DNA of 64,000 nt from NCBI GenBank assembly GCA_006384855.1, contig VCJN01002774.1, positions 1 to 64,000 of the forward strand. The letters are read 5' to 3'. The notes below the pieces were generated by a model that worked only from the letters and a program-made list of their open reading frames with translations, was not told where the DNA came from and ran no database searches. Shown here one piece after another: positions 34,160 through 44,220 of this stretch (the stretch's first letter is position 1; every line of letters begins with the position of its first letter). A program made the position numbers and the translations under genes. The stretch is from Tetraselmis striata. Its lineage: Eukaryota; Chlorophyta; Chlorodendrophyceae; Chlorodendrales; Chlorodendraceae.

Positions 34160-34860
34160 TGAGGCGGGGGTTGCGGATGGAGTGCATTGGCGGTGCATAG
34201 AATAGCGTGTTCCTGGGGTTTTGGCTGCATCAGACGCCGTATTCCCACCCATCCGGCACGGAATGTCCGGTTTTCACACATTTGTGTGTTAATAAAGTGT
34301 GAATATTACGCGTCTTTTACGCCGGGTGGATGGGCATCCGGCGTCCGATGCACCCCAAGTATTTACAGCACGCTACTCTACGCACCGCCAATGCACTCCG
34401 CAAGCCCCGCCTCCATCCGCGTCGGAACCGGTAGTAAGTGTTGTTGTGTGCGCACATCGTGACAACATTACACGGTGGCAATTGCAATTAGCGGTGGATA
34501 ATGTGAAGGCGTTTTCGAAATCGACAGAGAATGAGGCGGTGCTGGCGGAGTGCATTGGCGGTGCATAGAATAGCGTGTTGCTGGGGTTTTGGCTGCATCG
34601 GACGCCGTATTCCCACCCATCCGGCACGGAATGTCCGGTTTTCACACATTTGTGTGTTAATATAGTGTGAATATTACGTACGCGCCGTTTACGCTGGGTG
34701 GATGGGCATCCGGCGTCCGATGCACCCCGAATCTCACCAACACGCTACTCTACGCACCCCCAACGCACTCCGCCAGCCCCGCCTCTTTCCGCGCAGGTCC
34801 TACGTTCCATTGTATGCATATACATACGTACATGTACTGCTCCGAAACCAGCCCAAACTT
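34160..34860. repeat. Tandem ~370-bp palindromic repeats, outer element (two copies)
   Basis: Starts at GAATGAGGCGG and repeats at about 34529. Within a unit, GGAGTGCATTGGCGGTGCATAG and TTTTGGCTGCATCGGACGCC recur as inverted copies (CTACGCACCCCCAACGCACTCC and GGCGTCCGATGCACCCC), so each unit folds back on itself. Confidence 0.8.
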
Positions 34861-35020
34861 AATGAGTGCACAAGTGTAAATGGGGGGGGGGGGGGGGGGT
34901 GGGGGGGGGTGGGGGGGGGGGGGGGGATGTGGCGGCGGGGCATCCACTCACACATACCCCGGCGATGCATGACAGATATTACATGCCGTGGCGGGTCGGC
35001 GGGCCGACCCGGCGGGGGGT

Positions 35021-35058
<38 letters not shown>
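35021..35058 (+). repeat. Poly-G run of 38
   Basis: The longest pure homopolymer in the window. Nearby are G-runs at 34881-34925 and the complementary C-run at 35510-35537. Confidence 0.9.
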
Positions 35059-35059
<1 letters not shown>

Positions 35060-35616
35060 CTATTCAACTACACGTAAGTGCCACAGTGTCGTTTCGTGGA
35101 GCAGTATATGTGCCCGGCCTCATTTATTCCGCCCCCTACCTGCGATGCATGGTCCACCCCTACGAATTACTTAGCACAAACCACCATTACTTAATAGGAA
35201 CCTAGCACAGCCAGGCTTATATGCCCGCTTTGCCGATCAAATTCTACGCACTTTCCGTCCCTCAACCGCCGGACATGGGGGTTAAGCCGCCAGCCTCGGC
35301 AGTTGCTTAGCCAGACTTGGCATCCCGTACCGTGTCCATGGCTTCGCAGCTCTGCCGCCGGCACACGCCGAGTCCGGGGCTTGCTGCCGCGGGGTTGCGC
35401 ACGCATGCACGCACGGTAATATGCCGCCGACGCCGCCACGCTTACTTCCACCACCTTCACCAGCCGCAGCTTCGCACGCCGTTCCGCCGACATACGAAAC
35501 GCACGAATCCCCCCCCCCCCCCCCCCCCCCCCCCCCCGTCCCCGCGTCATGTATTATGCGGGGCGCAGCACACGCCGCGGCGTGGGTCGGCGGAGCGGCA
35601 GGCGGCGGGAGCCCTA

Positions 35617-36397
35617 ATGGCCGGGCAGTATCGACACCCACACAGGCACCGCCGCTCACCTCCGACGCGGATGAACCGCCTCCCAAAGGAAACATGCCGG
35701 TTGGTGGTAAGCCCAGCAGGCGTGGGGTGCCGGCGCCGGTACTGGTGCGACGGAGCTGTCGCGTCAGGAACCGCACCGCATGTGGAGCAACACATGGCGG
35801 TGCCGGCCCCACCTATGCCTAGGGCCACCTCCTCACAACACCCCGCCACGACGGCGTCGGCCACCGCCGACGGCGCCGTTGCGGGGGGGGACGCCCTGCC
35901 AGGCGACGATGATGCGCCTGATGCGCCGCGTCAGGAGGCGGAGGAGGCCGTGGTCGAGGCGACTGATCGGGCTGAGGGGGTTGTTGAGGAAAGCGAGGCT
36001 GCGTTCGCGCCACCCGCCCCGCAGCCACCTGCGGGACATGCCGACTTGCTCGTCGCCATGTTGACCGGAGCACTACGAGCAGTGGCGGGAGGCGGCCACA
36101 TGCACTATCATGTGCGTGGACTGCGGCCAACGGACGGACTGGGAGTGTTGCTTCGACGGCACCCTGGCTTTGTGCGGCCCCAAGTACCCATGCATGGCGA
36201 CCCATCAGCGGGCAGTCCCCTGCCCGACCACGGCCACGGTGAGGGCGGAGTTCCGCCATGTCAGGGACGCGATCCACGACGCGACTCGCGCCGCCGTGTG
36301 TGAGGCTTCCGAGAAGGCACGCGCGGCTGGTGGGGTGCGCAGGGTGAGGCGGCGGACGGCCCAGGAGATGAAGGAGAGCGAGACATGCCGTCAGTGA
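35617..36397 (+). pseudogene. Zinc-cluster ORF of outer CACTA element (frameshifted)
   Basis: Homologous to the intact ORF at 41409-42215. The frame is open from ATG 35617 but a 26-bp deletion at about 36117, between two copies of CATG(T)GCGTG, shifts it; the original frame resumes as CVDCGQRTDWECC and ends at TGA 36397. The shifted frame runs on to 36303. The deletion looks like slippage between short direct repeats. Confidence 0.7.
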
Positions 36398-36438
36398 GGT
36401 CGGGCGCAATGTCATTGGGTGGGGCACACGGACGTGTA

Positions 36439-36735
36439 ACACTTGCACTTTGCGCGTACTGCTGGGTTACATCCAGGCGGTGTCACACTATGCAACCGGA
36501 AAGGCTGCGTTGCTACTGCAAACGATGCGACGCCTCACTCTGTAGCAACCGCTGCCCCGCCTATCCCACAGCCGCTGCCCCCCCCCCCCCCCCGCGGGAT
36601 CCCCGCCATCAGCAGCTTGCACTTGCACTTTGCGCGTACTGCTGGGTTACATCCAGGCGGCGTCACACCGGAAAGGCTGCGTTGCTACTGCAAACGATGC
36701 TACGCCTCACTCGGTAGCAACCGCTGCCCCGCTCA
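36439..36735 (+). repeat. Duplicated Cys-rich segment, outer element
   Basis: Two copies (about 36447-36565 and 36619-36735) of a block reading LCAYCWVTSRRCHT...RLRCYCKRCDAS on the plus strand. An 8-bp deletion in the second copy breaks its frame. See 42257-42571 for the inner version. Confidence 0.65.
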
Positions 36736-36745
36736 TCCCACTCGC

Positions 36746-36862
36746 GTTGGCGCCGCGCTGCCCCGGCCGCCGCGCCTTGCCGCCGCGCTGCCCCGGCCGC
36801 CGCGCCTTGGCGCCGCGCTGCCCCGGCCGCCGCGCCTTGGCGCCGCGCTGCCCCGGCCGCTG
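36746..36862 (+). repeat. 30-bp GC minisatellite, outer element (~4 units)
   Basis: Unit GGCGCCGCGCTGCCCCGGCC plus GCCGCGCCTT. The inner element has about 22 units of the same repeat at 43165-43819. Confidence 0.93.
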
Positions 36863-37155
36863 ACATAGCCCAGGACCACATGCACATGGCACACGCCATG
36901 GCAGCCAGTGTTGTGCTTGGCCTCCGCCAGCCGGGTTGTGTTGAACGCACGCCGGGCAAGGTGCGTGATTCACTGGACAAGTCATCGCCTTCATGGACGG
37001 TTACCAAGCGAGCATCCCCGTCCGCATCCACAGGGGGGTGCTCCTGGGCAGCCGCCATAGCCTCCACAACCTGCCACGCCGACCGGGCGGGTGCGTGTGA
37101 TTCCATACAACCGCAGTTGAATGGTGCCACCCGCACGCAGGCCGGGCCCACTCAC
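36863..37155 (-). other. Outer element transposase intron/exon remnant
   Basis: Matches 44428-44720 of the inner element, then jumps directly into the minisatellite at the point (GGGCTATGTCAG) where the inner copy continues into the transposase core. This marks the left edge of an internal deletion in the outer copy. Confidence 0.6.
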
Positions 37156-37686
37156 CTCTGAACGCAGAAGGTCCACAATGTCACCGTCCTCGAAAACAGC
37201 GCGCCACTGGGTCGCCCCGCCGTAGTCCTCCAACACCCACTCGGTAACGACGCCGGTTATCACGCCGTAGTGCCATACTCCCCGGAACTTCTTGGCGATG
37301 ACCTTCATGTAGAAGTCACCGGGATCGCCTTTCCGTATCACGCCCTCATCGGCAGCTTCCACGTCCGCCGGCGGCCACGCAGGCGCGTCGATGTCCATAC
37401 CGTCTTCGCCAACGGGGTCCTCCCCCACACCCATCACATCGTCCTCCGAGACTGGCGCCGGCGGGCCGTTTCCGACGGCTGCAGCTACTCCCGCTGCCGC
37501 CCCTGCCGCTGCTGCTGCTGCTGCTGCCGCCCTGCTGTTGCTGCTTGTAATAAGGCGGCCTTGCGGCGCAACTTAGCCGCACGCTTCAACGAGTGGCTAC
37601 AGTTCGGGTATTTCTGGAAGTGCCGCTCTCGCGCCGTCCTTTCACTACTGCCCGTCACGATGCCGTGGCAGTGCTTGCATGTGTAC
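37156..37686 (-). pseudogene. Outer CACTA transposase, first exon, part 2 (BED-like zinc finger and Tudor-like region)
   Basis: Begins at the insertion point with VYTCKHCHGIVTG and continues through RHFQKYPNCSHSLKRAAKLR (BED-like C-x2-C...H...C finger), a Gln/Ala-rich linker, and FYMKVIAKKFRGVWHYGVIT...VFEDGDIVDLL, a pattern resembling Tudor/Agenet-like beta-barrels. It ends at a perfect donor (GAG|GTGAGT, exon end 37156), phase 0. The frame is uninterrupted here, whereas the inner copy has a 1-bp deletion in the linker. Its first 15 codons lie 8.2 kb away at 45912-45955 because the inner element split the exon. The gene cannot make a full protein. Confidence 0.7.
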
Positions 37687-37689
37687 ACG
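37687..37689. repeat. Target site duplication ACG, left
   Basis: Precedes CACTGTGAG of the inner element; the partner ACG is at 45912-45914. The uninterrupted site is readable at about 45262-45284 in the inner element's own copy of the gene. Confidence 0.9.
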
Positions 37690-38417
37690 CACTGTGAGAT
37701 TCAGATGTGACATACAGGTGACGAAGCACTACTACTAGCGACTATTATTTATCCGTGAAGGCTGCTGCTGGTGGCGGCACGTCCATCCAGTTACGTGCGA
37801 GTACATCCGGCGTTATTGCCGGCGGGCGATAAATCCTTTTTGTCATCATTGAGGAAGTCGTACCAGCCCGGTGGAGCGTTACATGGCACTGACGTACAAG
37901 GTACAAGGTTGTCCGTGTAGTACCGGGTAGTACGCGATATATTTATTACGCCGGTACCGGGTATCGAGTACCCGGTACCCGGTACCCGGGCACGATGGAG
38001 AGTGGTCCTGTGGATAACTACGACTATTAGTACATGGGAGCGCAAATCTCAGCCGTACTATTCGGCCAAAGTGGGGATTTTTGTGTACATTATAGCTAGT
38101 ACTGCTGAACGGGCCTGCCAGCCGTCCGATCAAAGGTCATCAGATGGGCGGTTTGGCTGCCATGTTTTGCCAAAGAGTGCTCACGTTACATAAATATTCG
38201 CGAGGGGGAGGGCGGGGGCAGGCAGCGGTTTGCCGAAGAATGTTTGAATTACAATATTCGCGACAGCTGCCATCGGGGGATGTGGCCCGGGGGGGGGGGG
38301 GGGGGGGGGGGGTGTGGGGGCGGGGGGACCACGCCCGCCCCGCCCCCCCCGCCCCCCCTCGCCGCCAGCCGCTCCCGCCTGGGGGGGGGGGGGGGGGGGG
38401 GGGTAAGGGGGCGGGGG

Positions 38418-38645
38418 CTACTGCTTGTTCTTGTTCTTGCGTGCCCGCGGGACCCTCCGCTTCGACGATCTCGCTGCCTCCGCCTCCGCCTCCGCCTCCG
38501 CCTCCGCCTGCGCCTCCGACTCCGCCTCCGACTCCGCGACCGTCAGTTTCTTACCTCGGCGTTTCTTCACTGGCCTCTTCCGCTTCTTGTCATCCGTCAG
38601 TGTCTTCACCACCCCGGGAGGCTGTGCCGTCGACGACGCCGCCAT
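38418..38645 (-). CDS. Basic/acidic C-terminal ORF of inner CACTA element
   Basis: ATG at 38645. Same protein as 32779-32991 with a longer acidic repeat (SEAESEAQAEAEAEAEAEA) and the same NLS-like KKRKRPVKKRRGKK and KNKNKQ end. Conservation between two elements that differ freely in non-coding parts supports translation. The function is not recognised; CACTA elements usually make a second DNA-binding protein (TNPA-like), which would fit a small basic product, but that is inference. Confidence 0.5.
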   Translation of the reverse strand: MAASSTAQPPGVVKTLTDDKKRKRPVKKRRGKKLTVAESEAESEAQAEAEAEAEAEAARSSKRRVPRARKNKNKQ

Positions 38646-39439
38646 GAGCTTCCTTACCTTCGCGTCGGGACGCCCCCTGTGCCCAGACACCCACAACAAG
38701 CCACAATCGTTTCGCCTTTAAGCGGCTGAGGATGCGGCCTCCTCGGCCACCACGAGTTGCGCCGCTGGCACTGTGGAAGCCTTGGCGTTGAGGTGGGCCT
38801 TAACGGCGCTCCCGGACGAACCTGCGCGCGGCACAAGTTAGCCACGAGTGGGTGCGTGCTAATGTGGAGGATGGAGTGTTTTGTTGCGCGCCCACCTTGT
38901 CACGCGTTTCCTCATGTCTTTCTCGTCCTCCTCGATGCCGGCGGCGCGGACACGCGAGACAACAAGGCTCGCCGCCCACGTTTGCCCGGGGGGGCGAGGT
39001 CGGCCATGGCGCTGTGAGCGGTGAAGGGGGGGGGGGGCGGGGGGGGGGGGGGGGGGGGGCGGCCGAGGTGGAGAAACTAACACCCAGTCGACGACCGCCT
39101 TCCGCAGCAGTCAACGACACATCGGAGGCGAGGAGCAGCGCGCCACTACTATTTATATGCACGTATTGTCAAGAGCTAGTCGGTGCGGCATTGTGTCGGT
39201 GTAATTTCGCAATGTTTATTGTTGAAGTAGCACGGCGTAATGGATACGGCGAGTGAATCCGGGATAATGTGTGCGACGAATGTGCGCGCGCAGCGGTGTG
39301 CGGCGGTGTGCGGCGGTGTGCGGCGGTGTGCACCGATGTTAATTTAGTGTGAATATTACATCGGCCGTAGACGATCAGGTCTGGCAGCACCGCCCGTGCT
39401 TGTAAATAAGCGACAATGGATCTAGTCTCCCGCTAGTCT

Positions 39440-40640
39440 GTGCACCGCCAGTGCACTCCGCAAGCCTCGCCTCCATCCGCGTCGGAACCGGTAGTAAGTG
39501 TTGTTGTGTGCGCACATCGTGACAACATTACACGGTGGCAATTGCAATTATTAGCGGTGGATAATGTGAAGGCGTTTTCGAAATCGACAAAGAATGAGGC
39601 GGTGCTGGCGGAGTGCATTGGCGGTGCATAGAATAGCGTGTCCCTGGGGTTTTGGCTGCATCGGACGCCGTATTCCCACCCATCCGGCACGGAATGTCCG
39701 GTTTTTACACATTTGTGTGTTAATAAAGTGTGAATATTACGCGTCTTTTACGCCGGGTGGATGGGCATCCGGCGTCCGATGCACCCCAATTATTTGCAGC
39801 ACGCTACTCTACGCACCCCCAACGCACTCCGCAAGCCTCGCCTCCATCCGCGTCGGAACCGGTAGTAAGTGTTGTTGTGTGCGCACATCGTGACAACATA
39901 TTACACGGTGGCAATTGCAATTAGCGGTGGATAATGTGAAGGCGTTTTCGAAATCGACAGAGAATGAGGCGGTGCTGGCGGAGTGCATTGGCGGTGCATA
40001 GAATAGCGTGGTGCTGGGGTTTTGGCTGCATCGGACGCCGTATACCCACCCATCCGGCACGGAATGTCCGGTTTTCACACATTTGTGTGTTAATAAAGTG
40101 TGAATATTACGCGTCTTTTACGCCGGGTGGATGGGCATCCGGCGTCCGATGCACCCCAATTATTTGCAGCACGCTACTCTACGCACCCCCAACGCACTCC
40201 GCAAGCCTCGCCTCCATCCGCGTCGGAACCGGTAGTAAGTGTTGTTGTGTGCGCACATCGTGACAACATTACACGGTGGCAATTGCAATTAGCGGTGGAT
40301 AATGTGAAGGCGTTTTCGAAATCGACAGAGAATGAGGCGGTGCTGGCGGAGTGCATTGGCGGTGCATAGAATAGCGTGTCTCTGGGGTTTTGGCTGCATC
40401 GGACGCCGTATTCCCACCCATCCGGCACGGTATGTCCGGTTTTCACACATTTGCGTGTGAATATATATAGTGTGAATATTACGTACGCGTCTTTTACGCT
40501 GGGTGGATGGGCATCCGGCGTCCGATGCACCCCGAATCTCACCAACACGCTACTCTACGCACCCCCAACGCACTCCGCCAGCCCCGCCTCTTTCCGCGCA
40601 GGTCCTACGTTCCATTGTATGTATATACATACGTACATGT
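39440..40640. repeat. Tandem ~370-bp palindromic repeats, inner element (three-plus copies)
   Basis: GAATGAGGCGGTGCTGGCGG occurs at about 39594, 39964 and 40333, giving a ~370-bp period, preceded by a half unit at 39440 and followed by a diverged half ending near 40640. Units share inverted arms as in the outer element. Subterminal repeats of this kind are where CACTA accessory proteins bind in plants (family knowledge). Confidence 0.8.
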
Positions 40641-40830
40641 ACTGCTCCGAAACCAGCCCAAACTTAATGAGTGCACAAGTGTAAATGGGGGGGGGGGGGG
40701 GGGGGGGTGGGGGGGGGGTGTGTGGCGGCGGGGCATCCACTCACACATACCCCGGCGATGCATGACAGATATTACATGCCGTGGCGGGTCGGCGGGCCGA
40801 CCCGGCGGGCCGACCCGGCGGGGGGGGGGG

Positions 40831-40852
40831 GGGGGGGGGGGGCGTCTATTCA
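40831..40852 (+). repeat. Poly-G run, inner element
   Basis: Lies at the position equivalent to the 38-base G-run of the outer element (35021-35058), but shorter and preceded by a duplicated GGGCCGACCCGGC. Confidence 0.8.
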
Positions 40853-41408
40853 ACTACACGTGCGACAGTGTCGTTTCGTGGAGCAGTATATGTGCCCGGC
40901 CTCATTTATACCGCCCCCTACCTGCGCTGCATGGTCCACCCCTACGAATTACTTAGCACAAACCGCCATTACTTAATAGGAACCTAGCACAGCCAGGCTT
41001 ATATGCCCGCTTTGCCGATCAACTTCTACGCACTTTCCGTCCCTTAACCGCCGGACATGGGGGTTAAGCCGCCAGCCTCGGCAGTTGCTTAGCCAAACTT
41101 GGCATCCCGTACCGTGTCCATGGCTTCGCAGCTCTGCCGCCGGCACACGCCGAGTCCGGCGCTTGCTGCCGCGGGGTTGCGCACGCATGCACGCACGGTA
41201 ATACGCCGCCGACGCCGCCACGCTTATTTCCACCACCTTCGCCAGCCGCAGCTTCGCACGCCTTTCCGCCGACATACGAAACGCACGAATCCCCCCCCCC
41301 CCCCCCCCCCCCGTCCCCGCGTCATGTATATTATATTCGAGGCGACTATGCGGGGCGCAGCACACGCCGCGGCTTGGGTCGGCGGAGCGGCAGGCGGCGG
41401 GAGCCCTA

Positions 41409-42215
41409 ATGGCCGGGCAGTATTCACACCCACACAGGCACCGCCGCTCACCTCCGACGCGGATGAACCGCCTCCCAAAGGAAACATGCCGGTTGGTGGT
41501 AATCCCAGCAGGCGTGGGGTGCCGGCGCCGGTACTGGTGCGACGGAGCTGTCGCGTCAGGAACCGCACCGCATGTGGAGCAACACATGGCGGTGCCGGCC
41601 CCACCTATGTCTAGGGCCACCTCCTCACAACACCCCGCCACGACGGCGTCGGCCACCGCCGACGGCGCCGTTGCGGGGGGGGACGCCCTGCCAGGCGACG
41701 ATGATGCGCCTGGTGCGCCGCGTCAGGAGGCGGAGGAGGTCGTGGTCGAGGCGACTGATCGGGCTGAGGGGGTTGTCGAGGCGAGCGAGGCTGCGCTCGC
41801 GCCACCCGCCCCGCAGCCACCTGCGGGACATGCCGACTTGCTCGTCGCCATGTTGACCGGAGCACTACGAGCAGTGGCGGGAGGCGGCCACATGCACTAT
41901 CATGTGCGTGTCCTGGCCGGACGCCCGTCATGCGTGGACTGCGGCCAACGGACGGACTGGGAGTGTTGCTGCGACGGCACCCCGGCTTTGTGCGGCCCCA
42001 AGTACCCATGCATGGCGACCCATCAGCGGGCAGTCCTCTGCCCGACCACGGCCACGGTGAGGGCGGAGTTCCGCCATGTCAGGGACGCGTTCCACGACGC
42101 GACTCGCGCCGCCGTGTGTGAGGCTTCCGAGAAGGCACGCGCGGCTGGTAGGGTGCGCAGGGTGAGGCGGCGGACGGCCCAGGAGCTGAAGGAGAGCGAG
42201 ACATGCCGTCAGTGA
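41409..42215 (+). CDS. Zinc-cluster protein of inner CACTA element (268 aa, intact)
   Basis: ATG at 41409, TGA at 42213-42215. The N-terminal ~110 residues are Arg/Pro-rich. From about residue 112 an acidic, Ala-rich region (GDALPGDDDAPGAPRQEAEE) leads to AGHADLLVAMLTGALRAVAG and then a Cys/His cluster: HYHVRVLAGRPSCVDCGQRT followed by DWECCCDGTPALCGPKYPCM and ATHQ (C-x2-C ... C ... LC ... C ... H). This spacing resembles the C-terminal zinc-binding domain of PiggyBac-type transposases and RING/PHD-like clusters. It ends in an Arg/Lys-rich tail. It lies on the strand opposite the transposase exons. A DNA-binding accessory role is inference. The outer copy is frameshifted. Confidence 0.55.
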   Translation: MAGQYSHPHRHRRSPPTRMNRLPKETCRLVVIPAGVGCRRRYWCDGAVASGTAPHVEQHMAVPAPPMSRATSSQHPATTASATADGAVAGGDALPGDDDAPGAPRQEAEEVVVEATDRAEGVVEASEAALAPPAPQPPAGHADLLVAMLTGALRAVAGGGHMHYHVRVLAGRPSCVDCGQRTDWECCCDGTPALCGPKYPCMATHQRAVLCPTTATVRAEFRHVRDAFHDATRAAVCEASEKARAAGRVRRVRRRTAQELKESETCRQ

Positions 42216-42256
42216 GGTCGGGCGCAATGTCATTGGGTGGGGCACACGGACGTGTA

Positions 42257-42571
42257 ACACTTGCACTTTGCGCGTACTGCTGGGTTACATCCAAGCGGTG
42301 TCACACTATGCAACCGGAAAGGCTGCGTTGCTACTGCAAACGATGCTACGCCTCACTCGGTAGCAACCGCTGCCCCGCCTATCCCACAGCCGCTGCCCCC
42401 CCCCCCCCCCCCCCCCCCGCGCGCGGGATCCCCGCCATCAGCAGCTTGCACTTGCACTTTGCGCGTACTGCTGGGTTACATCCAGGCGGCGTCACACCGG
42501 AAAGGCTGCGTTGCTACTGCAAACGATGCTACGCCTCACTCGGTAGCAACCGCTGCCCCGCCCATCCCACT
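42257..42571 (+). repeat. Duplicated Cys-rich segment, inner element
   Basis: Two ~120-bp copies separated by a C-run of about 21. The first reads CAYCWVTSKRCHTMQPERLR then CYCKRCYASLGSNRCPAYPT (C-x2-C, H, C-x-C-x2-C). The second has lost 8 bp between CACAC and CGGAAAGG and is out of frame. This could be a zinc-finger exon with a decayed duplicate. No start or splice sites are assigned. Confidence 0.55.
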
Positions 42572-42579
42572 CGGGATGC

Positions 42580-43160
42580 TGAGAGCAGCTAAAGGGCACC
42601 GGGGGCGGGGCAAGAGGGAGCAGGGCCAATGATTGTGGAAGAGCGGGGACCCGCTTGCATGCCATCGTATTATATCTTGCACAATATCTGTTGCTGCACT
42701 CATATCTCACATCACTAGCTTAGCTATAGTGATTCCCCCCCCCCCCCCCCCCCCCGCACCGCGGACGCACAAGCCTGGGTATACGCATCAACTGCCCGCC
42801 GGGATGAGAAACTGGTATTGGTAGTGTGTCTGTGGGGTGGAGGGGGGGCAAAAGAGCTGCCAATTGCTGCCAAGCTGGTGCGTTACATTGGGGCAGGCGC
42901 TGGGCAGACAATTGGGGCTCGCTTCAGAGCATTGTCTAGTGCCTATGCGGCTCTGCCGCCTCCGCCGCATGCAGACTCTCCGGGCTCACCAGCACCGCCA
43001 CCTCAGTCATGCGGCCCTGCATCCCGCAGCCCGCCGCCGCCAGCCAGATCAGAGGTATCCAGAAGCCAGTGCTGGGGTTGTTGCGGCATGACCGCATAGT
43101 TTTCAGCGCCTGCCGTCCACAACTTGTAATGCATCCCTTTCCGCCGATTCCGCTGTATGC
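42580..43160. other. Inner-element segment absent from the outer copy, no gene
   Basis: Contains a C-run near 42737-42755. In minus orientation a short coding-like patch (GMHYKLWTAGAENYAVMPQQ) lies next to the minisatellite and may be transposase C-terminus. Nothing else recognised. Confidence 0.4.
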
Positions 43161-43164
43161 GTTG

Positions 43165-43819
43165 CCTTGGCGCCGCGCTGCCCCGGCCGCCGCGCCTTGG
43201 CGCCGTGCTGCCCCGGCCGCCGCGCCTTGGCGCCGCGCTGCCCCGGCCGCCGCGCCTTGGCGCCGCGCTGCCCCGGCCGCCGCGCCTTGGCGCCGCGCTG
43301 CCCCGGCCGCCGCGCCTTGGCGCCGCGCTGCCCCGGCCGCCGCGCCTTGGCGCCGCGCTGCCCCGGCCGCCGCGCCTTGGCGCCCGGCCGCGCTTGCCCC
43401 GGCCGCCGCCGCGCCTTGGCGCCGCGCTGCCCCGGCCGCCGCGCCTTGGCGCCGCGCTGCCCCGGCCGCCGCGCCTTGGCGCCGCGCTGCCCCGGCCGCC
43501 GCGCCTTGGCGCCGCGCTGCCCCGGCCGCCGCGCCTTGGCGCCGCGCTGCCCCGGCCGCCGCGCCTTGGCGCCGCGCTGCCCCGGCCGCCGCGCCTTGGC
43601 GCCGCGCTGCCCCGGCCGCCGCGCCTTGGCGCCGCGCTGCCCCGGCCGCCGCGCCTTGGCGCCGCGCTGCCCCGGCCGCCGCGCCTTGGCGCCGCGCTGC
43701 CCCGGCCGCCGCGCCTTGGCGCCGCGCTGCCCCGGCCGCCGCGCCTTGGCGCCGCGCTGCCCCGGCCGCCGCGCCTTGGCGCCGCGCTGCCCCGGCCGCC
43801 GCGCCTTGGCGCCGCGCTG
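43165..43819 (+). repeat. 30-bp GC minisatellite, inner element (~22 units)
   Basis: Near-identical 30-bp units with one rearranged unit at about 43381-43411. On the minus strand it stays in frame with the transposase exon and would encode ~22 repeats of a ten-residue Ala/Arg/Gln/Gly unit (ARRQGAAAGA). Both strands are open over hundreds of codons simply because the unit has no stop in any frame. Confidence 0.97.
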
Positions 43820-44129
43820 GGTATCGAGTCCTCCCCTCCCTAGTGAGCGCGTCCACCTGCGCCTTGCGCTCGGGGCCGTCCTCCTCCGTCACCACATTCT
43901 GCAACCCCCACCGCGTGACGAACCACGCAGCTCCTTGCAGGCGCTTGTACATGTGCCCAAGCACCGCCAGTCGTGACACCGAACGCACCACCGCTGGGGA
44001 CGCGAGCTCCTTCTCGGGCATGATCGCCTTCACCCGGGCCTCCTCGAGGAGCGGACCGGCGTTAAGAATGGAAAACGTTTCCATGTGGTGCAAGCAGTCC
44101 TCCATGACCCAGCCGGGCTGCACCGTCAC
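43820..44129 (-). CDS. Inner CACTA transposase, C-terminal exon before the minisatellite
   Basis: After an intron of about 91 bp (44220-44130, acceptor ...GGCAAG|GTGACG, phase 0) the frame reads VTVQPGWVMEDCLHHMETFS, then EEARVKAIMPEKELASPAVV, KRLQGAAWFVTRWGLQNVVT and EEDGPERKAQVDALTREG, continuing without a stop into the minisatellite. Composition is convincingly coding (Trp, Met, His, no low complexity). It is absent from the outer element. Confidence 0.6.
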
Positions 44130-44220
44130 CTTGCCTGACCCTGCAGTCATGGAGGGGAATGCCGTCACGCCCACGCCCACGCCCACGCCCGGGGGGGGGG
44201 GGCGGGGGGGAGGGGTTTAC

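Noticed and set aside
35421-35822. Poly-Pro and poly-Gly ORFs around the G/C runs (many places between 31 and 46 kb)
   Set aside because: Homopolymers stay open in every frame; none of these frames is conserved between the two CACTA copies.
41409-41656. Minus-strand Cys-rich frame opposite the zinc-cluster ORF (40973-41656)
   Set aside because: It runs through poly-Gly from a homopolymer and is not preserved past it in the outer copy; the plus-strand frame is better conserved.
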